DNA from: Coriaria nepalensis
Taxonomy: Eukaryota; Streptophyta; Magnoliopsida; Cucurbitales; Coriariaceae
Length of the DNA stretch: 64,000 nt
Assembly (NCBI GenBank): GCA_027186245.1
Contig: CP114482.1
Location: 30,957,209 to 31,021,208, forward strand
Direction: 5' to 3'
Numbering within the stretch: the stretch's first letter is position 1; each line of letters opens with the position of its first letter. The position numbers were made by a program, and so were the translations under genes. This document shows positions 1 to 11,849 of this stretch, one piece after another. A model generated the notes under the pieces. It did no database searches and was not told where the DNA came from. It worked only from the letters and a program-made list of their open reading frames with translations.

Positions 1-600
1 TGGTGATTCAAAAATATTGTTTTAGGAGTACCTCCTAAATAGTAGATAAAGCAACCACACTGAGTTATCTAACACCAAGGGAAAACCAGTACCATCATCA
101 GATCATATAGCAGCCATCTATTGAGGGGCATCATGCAGTACAACCTCAGGTACCATATTATTAGCCGACGATGTAGGTTATGAAGAGGAAGAATACGGTC
201 GAAATACAGAGACAATGTAAGTCAGAGTAGGGGGGTTTGAAAAGCAAAATCTAGTCTCCATTTCTCAACGTCCTCATCCATCATAATGAAATCATACCGT
301 CAGCTGATTCATAGCATTAGTACAAAACTACGAGTAAGAATTGTTCAATCGAATGAGGAAAGACCGTAGAGTTTGGTGAATGGATGGGGAGACCCATCAC
401 TAGACTAGAAAATGGTTGCTAAGGAGAAGGGTCCGCCTCCTCATTGTCATCATCAGATAGATTAATCTGGATAGGGTAGTTAGAAGCATTTCTCATCCAC
501 ATAAAGACAAATGTACGTACCATGACGAAGTGCTTGATGCCAAAATTTGCATTTTGACACTTGAAATTTGTTGGTGGAATATTCAAATAGGAAAATATTA
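1..600. other. Unassigned retroelement-like spacer
   Basis: No gene is supported here. The stretch has short, stop-ridden frames. On the minus strand around 480-365 there is an acidic run (residues SDDDNEEADPSP) before a stop, which could be residue of an antisense frame of the kind some Tat-lineage elements carry near their 3' end, but nothing confirms this. It lies immediately before the LTR-like sequence of element A and may be the tail of a neighbouring element. Confidence 0.25.
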
Positions 601-1767
601 AAAATCAACAAAAACAAAAAGGCGAAGTAGGATAAAAATACAACTGAGTTAGCCAAGGGACTGACCAATCGGCCAACCAAGTCGCCGACCGCTCAACTAA
701 ATTGGCAAACCTAGAGGAACAGGCTAAAATGGTTGGCCGACGGAGTGTTAAATATTTACAAAGAGATTTCTTCAAGACTTGGTGGTGGTTTAATGGTGGT
801 TCAATGTTGGTGTGTTTTGTGATTTTCACTTTGACGGAAGCTAGTATTTATAGGCAACCAGAGACTTGGCGGCCAACTAACTTAAAATTTCTAGAACAAG
901 CCTCTCTTGTTTTGATTTTGCCTTTTAGTCATCCGAAAATTTCTTTTCTAGTGCTAGACCCATTGAATTGGTCATCCAAAACTTTCCTTTTCCAACCAGA
1001 CCCCTTTCAATTTGAAGAGAGACCTTTGGATTTGGTTAAAAACCCATAGAAATTGGTCAAACATCTTCTTTGATTTGCAAGTCAATCCTTGACTTTTGCT
1101 ATTTAATCCCTAGACTTGATGAAAGTTTCTTTTGAATTTGCCAAAATGCCCCTAAAATCAGCCAAAACGGGTTGAAACGGTGGTCAGTCGACCAAGAATT
1201 GGTCATTTTATTCGTCGTTAGTAGATTTAGTATCCAAATCTTGTGTAATCCATTAAGCATTCTATCATTCTTCTTTCGCGCTGTAATCAAGTCAAATCTT
1301 TTTCCACAATGGTACAATATCATTATTGTAATGCAATGCCTCATTCTATTTTAATGTCTTTATTTTAATACTTTTTAACCTATTGCACATTTAAATTATG
1401 CACTTTACTCAACATTACCTTTTAATTTAATGCATGCTTTATTTATATTGCCTTTAATATAGTTACACTTTATTTTACTGCACTTTATCCTATTGTCTTT
1501 ACTTTACCCACAATTAATATTATTGCTATTTAAATTATTGTTCTTTGAAAGTAATTTGACCTTTGGCATGCCTGCATACACTTTTTTCAAAGATAGTTCA
1601 ATTACCTCGAGAATTGTGTATTCACATAATTCTCTGTTATGCTATATGCCAATTTTTGACATCAACCAGTTGGTATGCTTGGTGGGATTTGGTCTTCATA
1701 TGTCAATAAGTTATCTTCCATCTCCCCTCCTGCAATTTTTCCAATTTGCCGAATTTTGACATCAACA
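600..1767 (+). repeat. 5' LTR of Tat-lineage gypsy element A (start approximate)
   Basis: The sequence precedes a gypsy primer-binding site and ends in GACATCAACA at 1767, where an LTR should end. It contains a TATA-like TATTTATA at 845-852 and then a T-rich, C-poor R/U5-like tract (about 1260-1600). A similar T-rich tract with a TTGGCATG motif is seen in the 3' LTR of element B (15480-15720). The left end is not defined because I found no clear TG start or target duplication. The 115-residue plus-strand frame at 702-1049 lies inside this LTR and is not regarded as a gene. Confidence 0.5.
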
Positions 1768-1787
1768 AATTGGCACGCTCGGTGGGA
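1668..1787 (+). other. Duplicated primer-binding site of element A
   Basis: Two copies of the same LTR-end/primer-site block occur about 100 bp apart. One reads GACATCAACCAG then TTGGTATGCTTGGTGGGA (about 1658-1687), the other GACATCAACA then AATTGGCACGCTCGGTGGGA (1758-1787). The second is immediately followed by the gag leader and is the likelier functional primer site. The primer tRNA was not identified. The duplication could be a small tandem duplication or a remnant of an earlier insertion. Confidence 0.55.
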
Positions 1788-1796
1788 TCTTATACA

Positions 1797-3220
1797 ATGT
1801 CTACACGTCATTTAAGGAGCCATAGCCTGGACTAATGCAAAGTTCAAGGTGATCTACCAAAACTCTCGATCATCGGCCATATAGTCTTATCCCTTTTGAG
1901 AAGCAAAATGTGACCACAGCGGACGAAAATTTGGAGGAAAGGAACTTCCAAACAAAAGAATTAGTTGATTAGGCCAACTTCACTCTAGGTCCATGTAGTA
2001 TTTAGCAAGCTTAGGTAGTCTATCATGGTAGTTGGAATTAGTGGCCGTTTAATAATTTGATCGTTCGACTTCTTAAGAGAATAGACAAATCTGACCATGG
2101 CTGAATCTTGAGACAAATCGAGTACCATGAGATATCTCAATGGAAAGAGCGATGTGGGGTTCAGAGGGAAGACCCCCATGTCATTTGGGATAATAGTACC
2201 ATGGCTGAAAACTAGACAGTGACCAATAGGCCGCAAGTCATGTTACCACCACCAGCCGCCAACCTCTTAATGGACACTGATTTACCTCAATAGGCCATCA
2301 ATCGGCCAACTGGCTGCCCTTATTTTTTGGACCTAATCAAGAAGTTAGAGGTGCGACCAACCTATATATGCTACATCTGCCTAATAATAGGATGAGGCAC
2401 GATAAACAACTACTCACCATTAGCATACTGCCCAATCAAAGGATCGCGCGAGCCATGGATAGATGCTCCACTTTGCCCATTAATGGCGACCTCTCAGCCA
2501 TGAAGACATGCAACTTTTTTGCATCAGATTGTCCACTGAGAGTACCTGTATAATATTATATAGGATATCTATAGTCTCATCATCTAGCAGCCATCCCGGT
2601 CCATGTACACAAATTATATTCTAATAAGATCGACCAAGAACCTTTCCTTCACAGAGACCATATCATGAACCCCCCTTGTTCTTTAGGGAGGATTTAGATC
2701 AGTCAATTGATGAACACATCGGTCATTTCACTTTGAAGTGTGGCGAGGCCGATGGCACAATAGGATATGAATCTGACTGCTCGCCAACTTCTTGACCATG
2801 CAGGCTTTTTCTTAGTATTCTAGGCTATAGCCTAACTTGATAAGGACTTGGCAGGATATAAAACAATATTTCCACACCCAATTCTATCGTAGCTAGCTAG
2901 ACGTTATGATGGTCGATTTATCCTATTTATCCCAATTAATGGGTGACTCGGCTGAAGAGTTTTGTCCTAATTTAAACAATTGTATAACTAGTGCCACATA
3001 GCTCTCCTTGAGCAAGAGTTTATCAGGTTGGTCGTTAATGGAATGGACATTAAACTCTAGAAGAAATTCGAATTAACCAAATTCCAAGAATTTTTCGAGT
3101 TATCCACGAAGGCAACCTAAAACGAAGGATTCCTGAAGGATGACTGTCACCCAAAACCTTCTACTATTAACCCAACTAAGATATGGATATTGTTGAAATA
3201 ATCAGTGGCAAACTAATCAC
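1797..3220 (+). pseudogene. gag remnant of element A
   Basis: An ATG at 1797 follows the primer site at a suitable distance (MSTRHLRSHSLD, then a stop). Capsid-like residues are readable in pieces around 2820-3130, including LARRYDGRF, LLEQEFIRLVVNGMD and KKFELTKFQEFFELS, which follow the order of a Tat-lineage Retrotrans_gag domain. At least a dozen in-frame stops interrupt it. The region between about 1850 and 2700 is too decayed to read with confidence. Confidence 0.5.
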
Positions 3221-4129
3221 ACTCCCAACTCCCAGCAAGTCGACAAGTCATGAGACGGTAAAGAGGTTCCCTCACTAAAAAGACAAGGTCTCTTCATTTG
3301 ACCTGAATAAGGTGAGTGAGATCTTTGACATCTTGTTGAAAAACAAGAAGTTGAAGATTCCACCCAACCATAAGGTACTATCGGCCGATGAAGTGTGAGG
3401 TAAAGATTACTGTAAGTATCATAACTCTTACTACTATTGGATGAACTATTGCCTAGTATTTCGACAGCAAATTGAACAAAGAATCAACAAACAGCTCTTA
3501 ATCTTCGGAAAACTGCCTATTGTGGGAGTCGATTCCAACCCATTAACCGCTTCGAAAAATGCCACCATAGCTTATCTAAGGCATCTCGAGGATTAAGAGT
3601 CTATGTGGGAAGATCTCCATTGATGGCCGGCCAACCATTCGAAGACCGATCGCAGTAGTACACGAGATAGAAGAAGCTACTATCGACTAAGTCATTCACA
3701 CGATCAGTCACCCTTATATTCTAGCTATCGATTAAGACTCCCTTAGTCTTATTCTCATGAGTAAAGTAGTAAGGAAGATAGAGACCTAGTCAGTTGGTCG
3801 GACGATTATCACTCTAATTGGCCAAGCAGTCGAATGAATGGCTTATAAGTCAAAGACTCGATAGCCATTTAGAAGCAACCAAGGATGATTGTCCCTTCAA
3901 GGCCAACCTAAGAAATATAGAAATGGCAAAAACATCCTAAATTGTTTAGAAGAAATTGGCATACTAATAAAAGGTGATCTTTGGAAAGTCGGTCGATCAG
4001 ATGTCATGCCATATCAAGCCCCTCTATATCAAGTTTTACCTTGAAGTGGTTCTGATTTTTCAAACTCTAGTTGATAATGTAGCCATAGTTAATATCATGC
4101 TGCCTTAATATTGAAAGTCTTGGATAAGT

Positions 4130-4540
4130 AAGCTATAGACATAGTCTGAACCGAAGTGACTATTGGTGATTTTGCTAGTGGTATATCGAAAGTACGTGGC
4201 ATTTGGCCCTTGGAGATGACAGTTGGAACACATTCATCTATGACCACATTTTTCGTACTCGATATGCCCACTTTGTATAATGGGCTTATTTGGGAGAGAT
4301 TAGATTCATTCTAATTCCTACATCCCCTCTTCCTTACACCAAGGCTTGTTGTTTTGGAATGGGGATAAGGTTGAGACCATAAAAGCTCAGGCAAGACCCT
4401 TTGCAGTCACTGCATATGTAGTAGAAGCCATCTACCACGACAATAATATCAGTCCTAACAAAGTAGTGAAGGCAAACAAGAGGGCAATAAGAGTCATCTT
4501 AACATCCAAGTTGACCCACGGTAAATCACCCAGGTAAGCA
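4130..4540 (+). pseudogene. Aspartic protease remnant of element A and downstream linker
   Basis: The frame reads LEMTVGTHSSMTTFFVLDMP followed by YNGLIWERLDS, which fits the C-terminal half of a Tat-lineage retropepsin (a conserved YN.LLGR-type motif, here LIWER). The open stretch 4346-4537 (63 residues, with LFWNGDKVETIKAQARPF) is the linker between protease and RT. The same block recurs in element B at 11370-11690. The catalytic aspartate region upstream could not be read. Confidence 0.5.
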
Positions 4541-4849
4541 CTCACACTATATCCATTTCAGCTAACTATGGGTAAACAAAGAATCGAAGAAGTGCAATGA
4601 TAGGCCATGACCAATGGCTAAACTCCACAGTCGCTGCAGTTTTTGAAAGAAAATACTTAGCTTACTAAATAAAGGAATACTTCGATGACTGAATAGAAGA
4701 AATGTATGAAGGCCTAACCATGGATCAGTTAGACCATGCCCCAGCTAAGTTAGACAACCGAGAACCCTCAGCCTATCTATATTAGCAGCATTATGCCTGT
4801 AGCAATGCAAAGTGAAATGATAAAATTGTTATCGGCTTACTTTGATTGT

Positions 4850-5670
4850 TTTGCTTGAGACTATCACGAGATGCTCAAACTTGATTGGTCATTAGTTGAA
4901 CACCAATTACTGATCAAAATCGAGTATAAACTTTTTCAGAGGCCACCTCAGTGGATGTTTACCAAAGTAACCTTGGAAGTTAAGAACAAAGTTGAGCGGC
5001 GATATAAAGTCGGTTTCATTCGGACTTTGAGGTATTCCAAATGAATGTCCAATATTGTATTCGCCATGAAAAAGAACGGTAAACTTTAGATATGCATAGA
5101 CTTCTAAAACTTAAATCTAGCAACTCTTAAGGATACTATCTAATACTAATAGTTGATTTACTAGTGGAGGGAGTAATCAAGTATGAAATATTTTCATTCA
5201 TAGATGAGCCTCCGTGTACAATCAGATATTCATAGCTAAGGAAGATATACATAAAATCTCATTTAGATTCCCTAGCACGATAGGGAGATTCAAGTTGGTA
5301 GTTATGCCCTTCAAATTAAAGAATGTTGGGGCAACCTATTAAAAAGGGATGAATGCCATCTTCCATGATCTGAACGGTATTATCATGGAGGTCTATATTG
5401 ATGATGTGGTGTTAAAATCTATTGAAGAAAAAACTAGACCAGATGCATCTTCACAAGTTAAAGATGAATCCGTTTAAGTGTGCTTTTGGCATCTTGGCCA
5501 GGAATTTCCTCGGGTTTTTGATTCATTAAAGAGGCATAGAGTTCTACCCACGGAAAACCAAAGCCATAAAAGAATCCCACCCACCTAAAGATAAGAGGGA
5601 ACTCCTGCGTTTTCTCGGCTAAATCAATTTCCTTAGAAGATTCATATCGAATTTAGTCGGGAAAACTAAG
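4850..5670 (+). pseudogene. Reverse transcriptase remnant of element A
   Basis: Motif order is visible despite stops: DFxNLNLATLKD near 5100-5130, then a block with GMNAIFHDLNGIIMEVYIDD at about 5350-5405. The latter holds the catalytic YIDD, and KMNPFKCAFGI follows. The YIDDVV form is characteristic of the Tat branch rather than the FIDDILVYS form seen in elements D and F in this window. Multiple stops and at least one frameshift make it inactive. Confidence 0.65.
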
Positions 5671-5679
5671 GTGTTTAGC

Positions 5680-6700
5680 CCTCGCTCAAATTGAAGTAGG
5701 AGGATGACTTCGTCTGGTTACCCAACCATAAGGAAGTGTTCAACAATATAAAGTTATATTTGGCTAGTCTGCCAATACTTGCTCCAACTCTAAGAGGCTG
5801 ACCAATGTTACTATATGTTTCGGCCGCCACTACTTGCACTAGTTGTGAGAGGCTGACCAATGTTACTATACGTTTCGACAACTGCCGAATCATTCAACTG
5901 CCTCCTCGTTCAAGAAAATGATGTCGGATGCGAGGATGCCATTTACTATCTCAGCTGAGTATTGACTCTTATAGTGGTATGATATACTTCAATTGAGAAA
6001 TGATGTATGGCTCCATACTTCGCCGTCCCAAACATTGGTCAGTACCTGTTAAATGCACAAGTTCTAGTCATATCACAGACTAATCTTATGAAATATCTCC
6101 TATCTAGTAAATCCTTGAGGGACGCCTGGGCAAATGGGCCCTCGCATTGGCCAAATTTAGTTTAAAGTACGTACATAAGAAACTAATTAACGGACAAGCT
6201 TTGGCCAATTTCTTAGCTGATCACCCTTTCTGAGCTTTTTCCAAATTACTACGATGAACATGTTTGAAGTACTTCATGCCAAATAGACTATCTTGGAGTT
6301 GTATTTTGATGGAGCTAATAATGAGCACATGCCGAGAGCCGAGATATCTATCAAATAATACGTGATCCTTCCAACTGAACTTTCCTTGCACAAATAATCA
6401 TACCAAATATGAAGCATTGATTATAGGCTTGGAAATTTTGTTGGAACTTGGACAACCGTGTATAGTGATCATTGGTGACTCTTAATTGGTGGTTAGGAAA
6501 ATATCAAGAGATTACCTAGGTATTTTGCCATTGCAATCCAGCTCTTAGCAGAATTCAAGGAGTGGGCTTCAAACCATTTTTCTTGGTCTTTTAATGTGGA
6601 AGCTAATGGCATGGAGCAATTAGCGCCCCACTTAAGCATATTGGATGAATCTTCAAGGAAATTGATCGATTACAAATAGAATAATATGAGTCCTACATCT
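5680..6700 (+). pseudogene. RNase H region of element A with a 55-bp tandem duplication
   Basis: RNase H-like phrases are readable around 6290-6640 (LYFDGANNEHMPR, then EALIIGLEILLELG, then VIIGDS), corresponding to the first catalytic aspartate, the helix with glutamate and the later aspartate. Near the start, a 55-bp unit is duplicated in tandem (5771-5825 and 5826-5880), sharing the string GAGGCTGACCAATGTTACTA. The reading frame is broken many times. Confidence 0.5.
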
Positions 6701-6889
6701 AGGCTGATCAAAATTTTGATCTTTAACATGGAGAACCTAGAGGCAAGTGATTGGTAGTCATCTCTCATCCAATACTTTCAGCATCCCAATGGGATTTACC
6801 TAGTAAAACTCTGCCAATTAGCTCTCAACCATACTTTGATAGATAACAAGTTGTTTCGAAAACATCATAACGACCGGCTTCTCAGATGT

Positions 6890-7760
6890 CTTGGTTAATT
6901 AGGCATCATTTCTTTTATTGGCCAACTGTCCTAATAGATTTCATTTGATACTCTGAAGAATGTAAGAGTTGTCAAAGGTGCGGGCTGATCTAGAGGCAAC
7001 CGGCCTTGGAAATGCAATCGATCATTAAGCCTTGGCCATTTGAGGGCAAGCTATCAATGCAATCGGCCAAATATATCTTGTATCATGTAAGTATGACACG
7101 CTGATTTTGGTTGTAATGGATTACTTCACCAAATGGGTAAAAGCTATAACATTAAAGCCATGGACCCAGCATGAGGTTATTGAGTTCCTAAAAGAAATGA
7201 TTATCTATTGGTTTGGGGTTCCATAAGCCTTTACTACAGATAATGGTACCATTTTCATCAGTGGCTTAGTAGCCTAGTTCGCTGAAGGACACAGTTTCAA
7301 GTTTATCATTTTGATGCCTTACTATGCATAGCTAATGGTAAGGCATAGCAACCAATAAGGTGGTGATCAGTTTGATCAATAAGATGATCAAAGAAAATCT
7401 AAGATCTTAGCACGACTTCCTAGAATCAACCGTTTGGGCTTGTAGGATGTCACAAAAAATGTGTATGTCTATAACGCCATACTCGTTAGTATACGGTCAC
7501 GACAATGTATTGCTTATGGAAATCCAACAAAGATCTTTAAGGATCTCCCTGAAAAATGATTTTAACTCCCCCAAAATATTCTGAATCAATGCCTATTGAG
7601 TTTGAAGATTTGGAAGAGAGAGATTGGATGTGTTGAACGCTCTAACGGCACACAAAAATAAGGTTGTATGAGTGTACAACAAAAGTGTAAGAGTCAAGTC
7701 ATTTGTAGTTGGGGACTTAGTCTGGAAGAAGTCTGCTGATTCCGGTAAACGCATCATGTT
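6890..7760 (+). pseudogene. Integrase remnant of element A
   Basis: The region starts with a decayed zinc-binding segment (about 6890-6990, ending in CQRCG-like sequence). The core follows: VVMDYFTKWVKA at about 7110-7145, then TTDNGT at about 7235 with the catalytic aspartate. The C-terminal part, YNKSVRVKSFVVGDLVWKK at about 7675-7735, is a typical integrase C-terminal motif. This last piece explains the open frame at 7672-7959, whose later half is not recognisable. Stops occur throughout. Confidence 0.65.
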
Positions 7761-7959
7761 GAAGAGTACTTCCGATAGCCTTAGAAGTGGGAAGTCACAC
7801 GAATGCCTCAATAAGAGCCTAGATGGCCGATGCATTAAGAAGAGAAGAGGACCCCAGCCGAAAAGTCTAATGAACCAATATAACTTGCAAGGGCCATGCA
7901 ATAACTCCCTCGAAATCAACATCAATGGTGCCTTGAAATGCAATCAATCAATCGGTTGA

Positions 7960-8950
7960 AAGGATGAAACAAAAAGACTAAACTGAAAGAAGATAAAGTC
8001 AAAATGATCATTAGAGTTGGCACTCACCCAAGCTATTAAGTGGTCGATATCCTCCACATCTGATTTAACAGGTTTGTTAGCAATCATCTCGACAGCCGTA
8101 GCATCTGAGCAACACACTCTCGTGGCAAAGAAGAGGAGGTATGAGTCTGAATGCTAACCATCACTTTTTTCAAGGTCCAATAGTATATGCCACCTATCAA
8201 GAGAATGAATGTAAGTATAATAGTGGGTTATGCATAAAATGAAATAAGAAAAGTTTATTACCCGAGTAGTAGGAAAAACAGTCTAGGCATCCAAGTCTGC
8301 TTTTGAGTTAATATCTACTTGAGTTGCATTTGTCTGGGTCTATCAACCAAAACTAAGATTAGCAATATGTCTCGACTTCTAAGCTAGAAAACAAAAGTGT
8401 GAGTAATGAGAGGATATAGATGTGTGTAAGCCATAAAAATAAAGTACATATCCTATTGCTATGCGAATTAGAGCACTAACGCTCAGGCCGAGCGACCCAC
8501 ATCTCACACAAGACATTCGAGTTGTAGCCTGTAATCTCTTATTAAGGCACATATGCGTTTGTGCGAGGTGACGTCACAAGTCGAAGGGAACTGCTCAGGT
8601 GCTGAGTGAGAGACTAGCCGAAGAAGAGAGAAGTTATAGGTACACTTGGATCCTGACAATATGCCATCTAAAACTACATTAGTTAAGACTTAGTGGCTAT
8701 TAGTACCGTGGCTACATCAGCACGAAGGAAATGGAATCACTACCACGACTACATCCTCAGCACGCTGGATTTTCCTAACTCAACAATGATAAAATTATTT
8801 TTCACTTAAACATGGTTCAATCTATTTTACGAGTTATCTAAACTCAGTAATACATATAGGATGATATTGTAGTAGAAGATCAACCTGTAAAATAAATACA
8901 CCAATAGCAATTATAGTCCAATAAGATTCACATAAAGAAAGTGGCTTAAT
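7960..8950. other. Gene-free stretch between elements A and C
   Basis: No supported gene. From about 8460 to 8770 the base composition is noticeably richer in G and C than the flanks, with short repeated phrases such as CGTGGCTACATCAGCACG and CACGACTACATCCTCAGCACG. I do not recognise the sequence. It may be the 3' internal region of element A or part of another decayed element. Confidence 0.3.
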
Positions 8951-8954
8951 TTAT

Positions 8955-9640
8955 ATGAAAGAAGAAAAATATAATTTATGTATTAATAATTATAGTCCAT
9001 CCATAGACGTCTACTCAAGCAAACGTCTTTGCAATTTAGAACTCAAGAGGTCTTCGTCTTCGTTCTTCATAGCTTTTCTATTGTCTAAGAGTGGTTTCTA
9101 TTCTCTATTTTATCTTCTTGACTATTTCAGTGGTAGATTCAATGAAGTCAGAGTTCATTAGCCTCCTTGCTCCTATTTCATACTAATGGACTGGATATAT
9201 ACATTTTCTCTCATCTAAAGCTTCATAGGGCGCCATCCCAATGGATGCTTGGTAACTATTGTTATAGGAGAATTCTATTAGTGGCATATAATTATTCTAT
9301 GCTCCCTTGAAATCTAGGACACAAGCCCGAAGCATATCTTTCAATGTCTTAATAGTCCTCTCTGATTGATTGTCTATTTGGGAGTGAAATATCATACTAA
9401 ACTTAAGCTTCGTTCCCATTGGTCGTTGCATGCATTTCTAAAAAGCGGAAGTAAATTTGCTATCACAGTATGAAATTATCGATAAAGTCACTCCATGTAA
9501 TCGAATAACTTCATTAACATATAGCTCTGCTAATTGCTTCAGGGAATGTGTGCTTCGTATGGGAAAGAAGTGTGCTAATTTGGTTAATCTGTCTATGTAG
9601 ATTCTAGATTTCCATGTCTTGCACCTCAAGGCATTGTTGC
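8955..9640 (-). pseudogene. Integrase fragment of Tekay-like gypsy element C
   Basis: On the minus strand the open part 9438-9629 reads IDRLTKLAHFFPIRSTHS and continues with LHGVTLSIISYCDSKFTSAF. This is the core of a chromovirus-type gypsy integrase around its catalytic aspartates, the second lying in the DSKFT context where DPRFT is usual. Lower coordinates continue with RTIKTLKDMLRACVLDFKGA and then GMAPYEAL, as in the integrase C-terminal half, down to about 8955. Several stops are present. It belongs to the same family as element D. Confidence 0.75.
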
Positions 9641-10096
9641 AGATTAGAGATCAACGTCCTTTAGGACTCGGGCTGGACTGGGTGGCCATAAGTCTGAAAT
9701 TCTAGTTGCCTTTAATTGTCTTATAATTTAAAAATGTTATCGTTTATAACAAAAAAATAACGGTTATTTTATAGGATCACATACTTTTAAACATATACAC
9801 ACATATATACATATATAAATAGAAGTTCACATCATACGAGAAACAACTTCCCAGCTCTAACCTATACACATCACAACCAAAATAGGTGAGTATATGGATT
9901 ATATCTACTGATCCTCCTTAAGATCCTACTAAAAACTGCTTCAGTAGATTCCCAGGGTCTTCTTTCAGATTTATATTTTCACCTTTCGTTATCCTATTCC
10001 TAACTCAAGTCAATACAAGAACAAAAACAAAATACTTGTAGAGTAGGTGCGATGGTGTGAAGATGGAGTAATAGGACTTAGTTCTGATACTAACTG
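9641..10096 (-). other. Leader/primer-site region of element C, fused to integrase by deletion
   Basis: Sequence from 9641 upward (on the plus strand, GGACTCGGGCTGGACTGGGTGG and beyond) matches the block that lies near the start of gag in element D (41310-41500). It includes the TATACATATATA run and the CCATAAGTCTGAAA phrase. At 10080-10096 the minus strand reads GTTAGTATCAGAACTAAG next to TGTTACAG, a decayed tRNA-Met-type primer site beside an LTR end. Thus gag, protease, RT and RNase H are missing between about 9640 and 9641. Confidence 0.55.
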
Positions 10097-11124
10097 TAAC
10101 AACCCACGTTGTCCAAGGACTACTTAATTTAACTCTTAAAACTCAAATACCCAAAGAGATTGTTTAACCATTTTCCTTAAAACGAAACTAAATTAACTAT
10201 CTCTAGCAACGCTTGCTTAACTTCAAATAAGCTCAATTTAGTAATACCTATTTTGTTCCAAATTGAAATTATAATGTACTCTTCGAATAGACTAAAATTG
10301 TTTACAATCTATATCACACTTCATATAATAATGTGATATAGATTTATTTATTTATTTTTTTTTTCAGTGGTCCTTAATAAAATTCTTGTAAATTAACCAA
10401 GATAACACTCATCTTTTTCATTTTAATCATTAAACGAAATCTATCTTCACTTAAGAATATATTACTCACTGAAAATTAACAAAGGAAAAGATTTAGTGTT
10501 CTTACTTATATGTGAGATTGGAGTCAAGATTTCCTTAACTTTACTTATGTTCTAAGGAATTACTAGTTTAACTGTTGGCATGGCAAGATGATGAGGCAAC
10601 CGAATGAAGATCGTCTTTTGAAGTTTGAGAGAAATCGTCAATGGCGAAATAGGAGAGTAATGGATGGAAATAGGAGATGGAAGGTAATTCGGTGGTTACA
10701 TGATTGTTAAGAGTATAAATCAGCTAGCCACTCATCGACACGTGTTTGTCATAAAAAAAAAAATTTCAAATTCATACTTGACTAAAAATTTTGGTTAGCC
10801 ACGTTTTAAGGAAATTGAGTGTGTAATGTATAAACTTGTATCTGTATATCAAAAGAATCAACACACCCATTAAAAAGACATTGTGGGCGTTTAAGTAAAA
10901 GGAAAAATATATATTTATGGTAAAATAAAATAGTATAAATTTGAATATTTAACCTATGTTTCAGGATAATTATTACATCATCGACATCATTGGACATTAA
11001 AATTAGGGTGCCAATACATATGAAGTTCAATGTTCAATCAAATTTAACAAGCATTGACCGAGACTAGCTTGATGGATTTTATCCTAGTTAAAACTAATTA
11101 AGAATGAGTTATCCCATTCTTTCT
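10097..11124 (-). repeat. LTR of element C (limits approximate)
   Basis: On the minus strand the sequence ends in GGGTTGTTACA directly before a primer site at about 10096. At its other end (about 11125-11150) it is preceded by CGAGGACCAAATTTCTTAAG and an A/G-rich run, matching the pre-LTR/polypurine context of D and F. The LTR is therefore flanked by a 3'-type internal end on one side and a 5'-type internal end on the other. That suggests recombination between elements rather than a simple insertion. Confidence 0.45.
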
Positions 11125-11849
11125 TTGCTTAAGAAATTTGGTCCTCGAATAAAATTAAATTTGTGTCGTAGGTATCCTTAATTAACCAAGTAAATTTTAC
11201 TCTCTACCAGACTATCATAGTTAAAAGTTTTTAGGGTTTACATTAGGCGCATGTCTCAGCAAAACAAAATGAGGATTTCACTCGTTATAGAACTTGACCA
11301 AACATCTCACAACATAAGCTAATGTAATGACAGCCATGCATCACCAATATGAAAGTCAGTACCATCCTGAGGCATTCTACCACTAGAGATGACAATTGGA
11401 ACAAAGGCATCGTTAGCCACCTTCATCATAAGAGACAAGATTGCCTTATATAATGCCTTGCTCGGAAGAGATTAGATTCATTCCAACTCTTCCATATCAT
11501 CCTTCTTGCTCCAACCTCTATTGTTTTGGAATAGAGATAACGTAGAGACAGTCCAAGCTGAAGCAAAACCCTTCACAGCCACTTCGCATGTGGTAGAGGC
11601 CACTTTCTATAAACCAACATATAATCCGACCAATGATAAATCAAATGACCTAACGCCAACACTCATCTTGTTTCTAACAAAATCTAGCTGAATCGAGAAT
11701 CAAAGAGATATGCCATGATAGGCTGAGCGGCTAGACCTGCTACAGCCATAGCGACCGTCGAGAGAAAATATTTGGCATGGTAGATGGAGGAATACCTCAA
11801 TGGTTGAATGGAATAACCAAAGGAAGGCTAGGCTATGGATCAGTTAGAT

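Larger units (their letters stand above)
1768..7960 (+). mobile_element. Element A: decayed Tat-lineage Ty3/gypsy retrotransposon
   Basis: The order after the LTR is primer site, gag, protease, RT, RNase H, integrase, all on the plus strand, which is the gypsy order. The RT motif VYIDDVVLKS and the integrase phrases (NGT in a TTDNGT context, then NKVVI-type motifs) are typical of the plant Tat/Ogre/Retand group, which lacks a chromodomain. The whole coding region carries many stops and frameshifts, so this is an old, non-functional copy. No matching 3' LTR is obvious downstream of 7960. Element B at 11340-15720 is a second, related copy in the same orientation. Confidence 0.7.

Noticed and set aside
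702..1049. 115-residue plus-strand open frame
   Set aside because: It lies inside the LTR of element A, has no recognisable domain, and its reading overlaps the TATA-like region.
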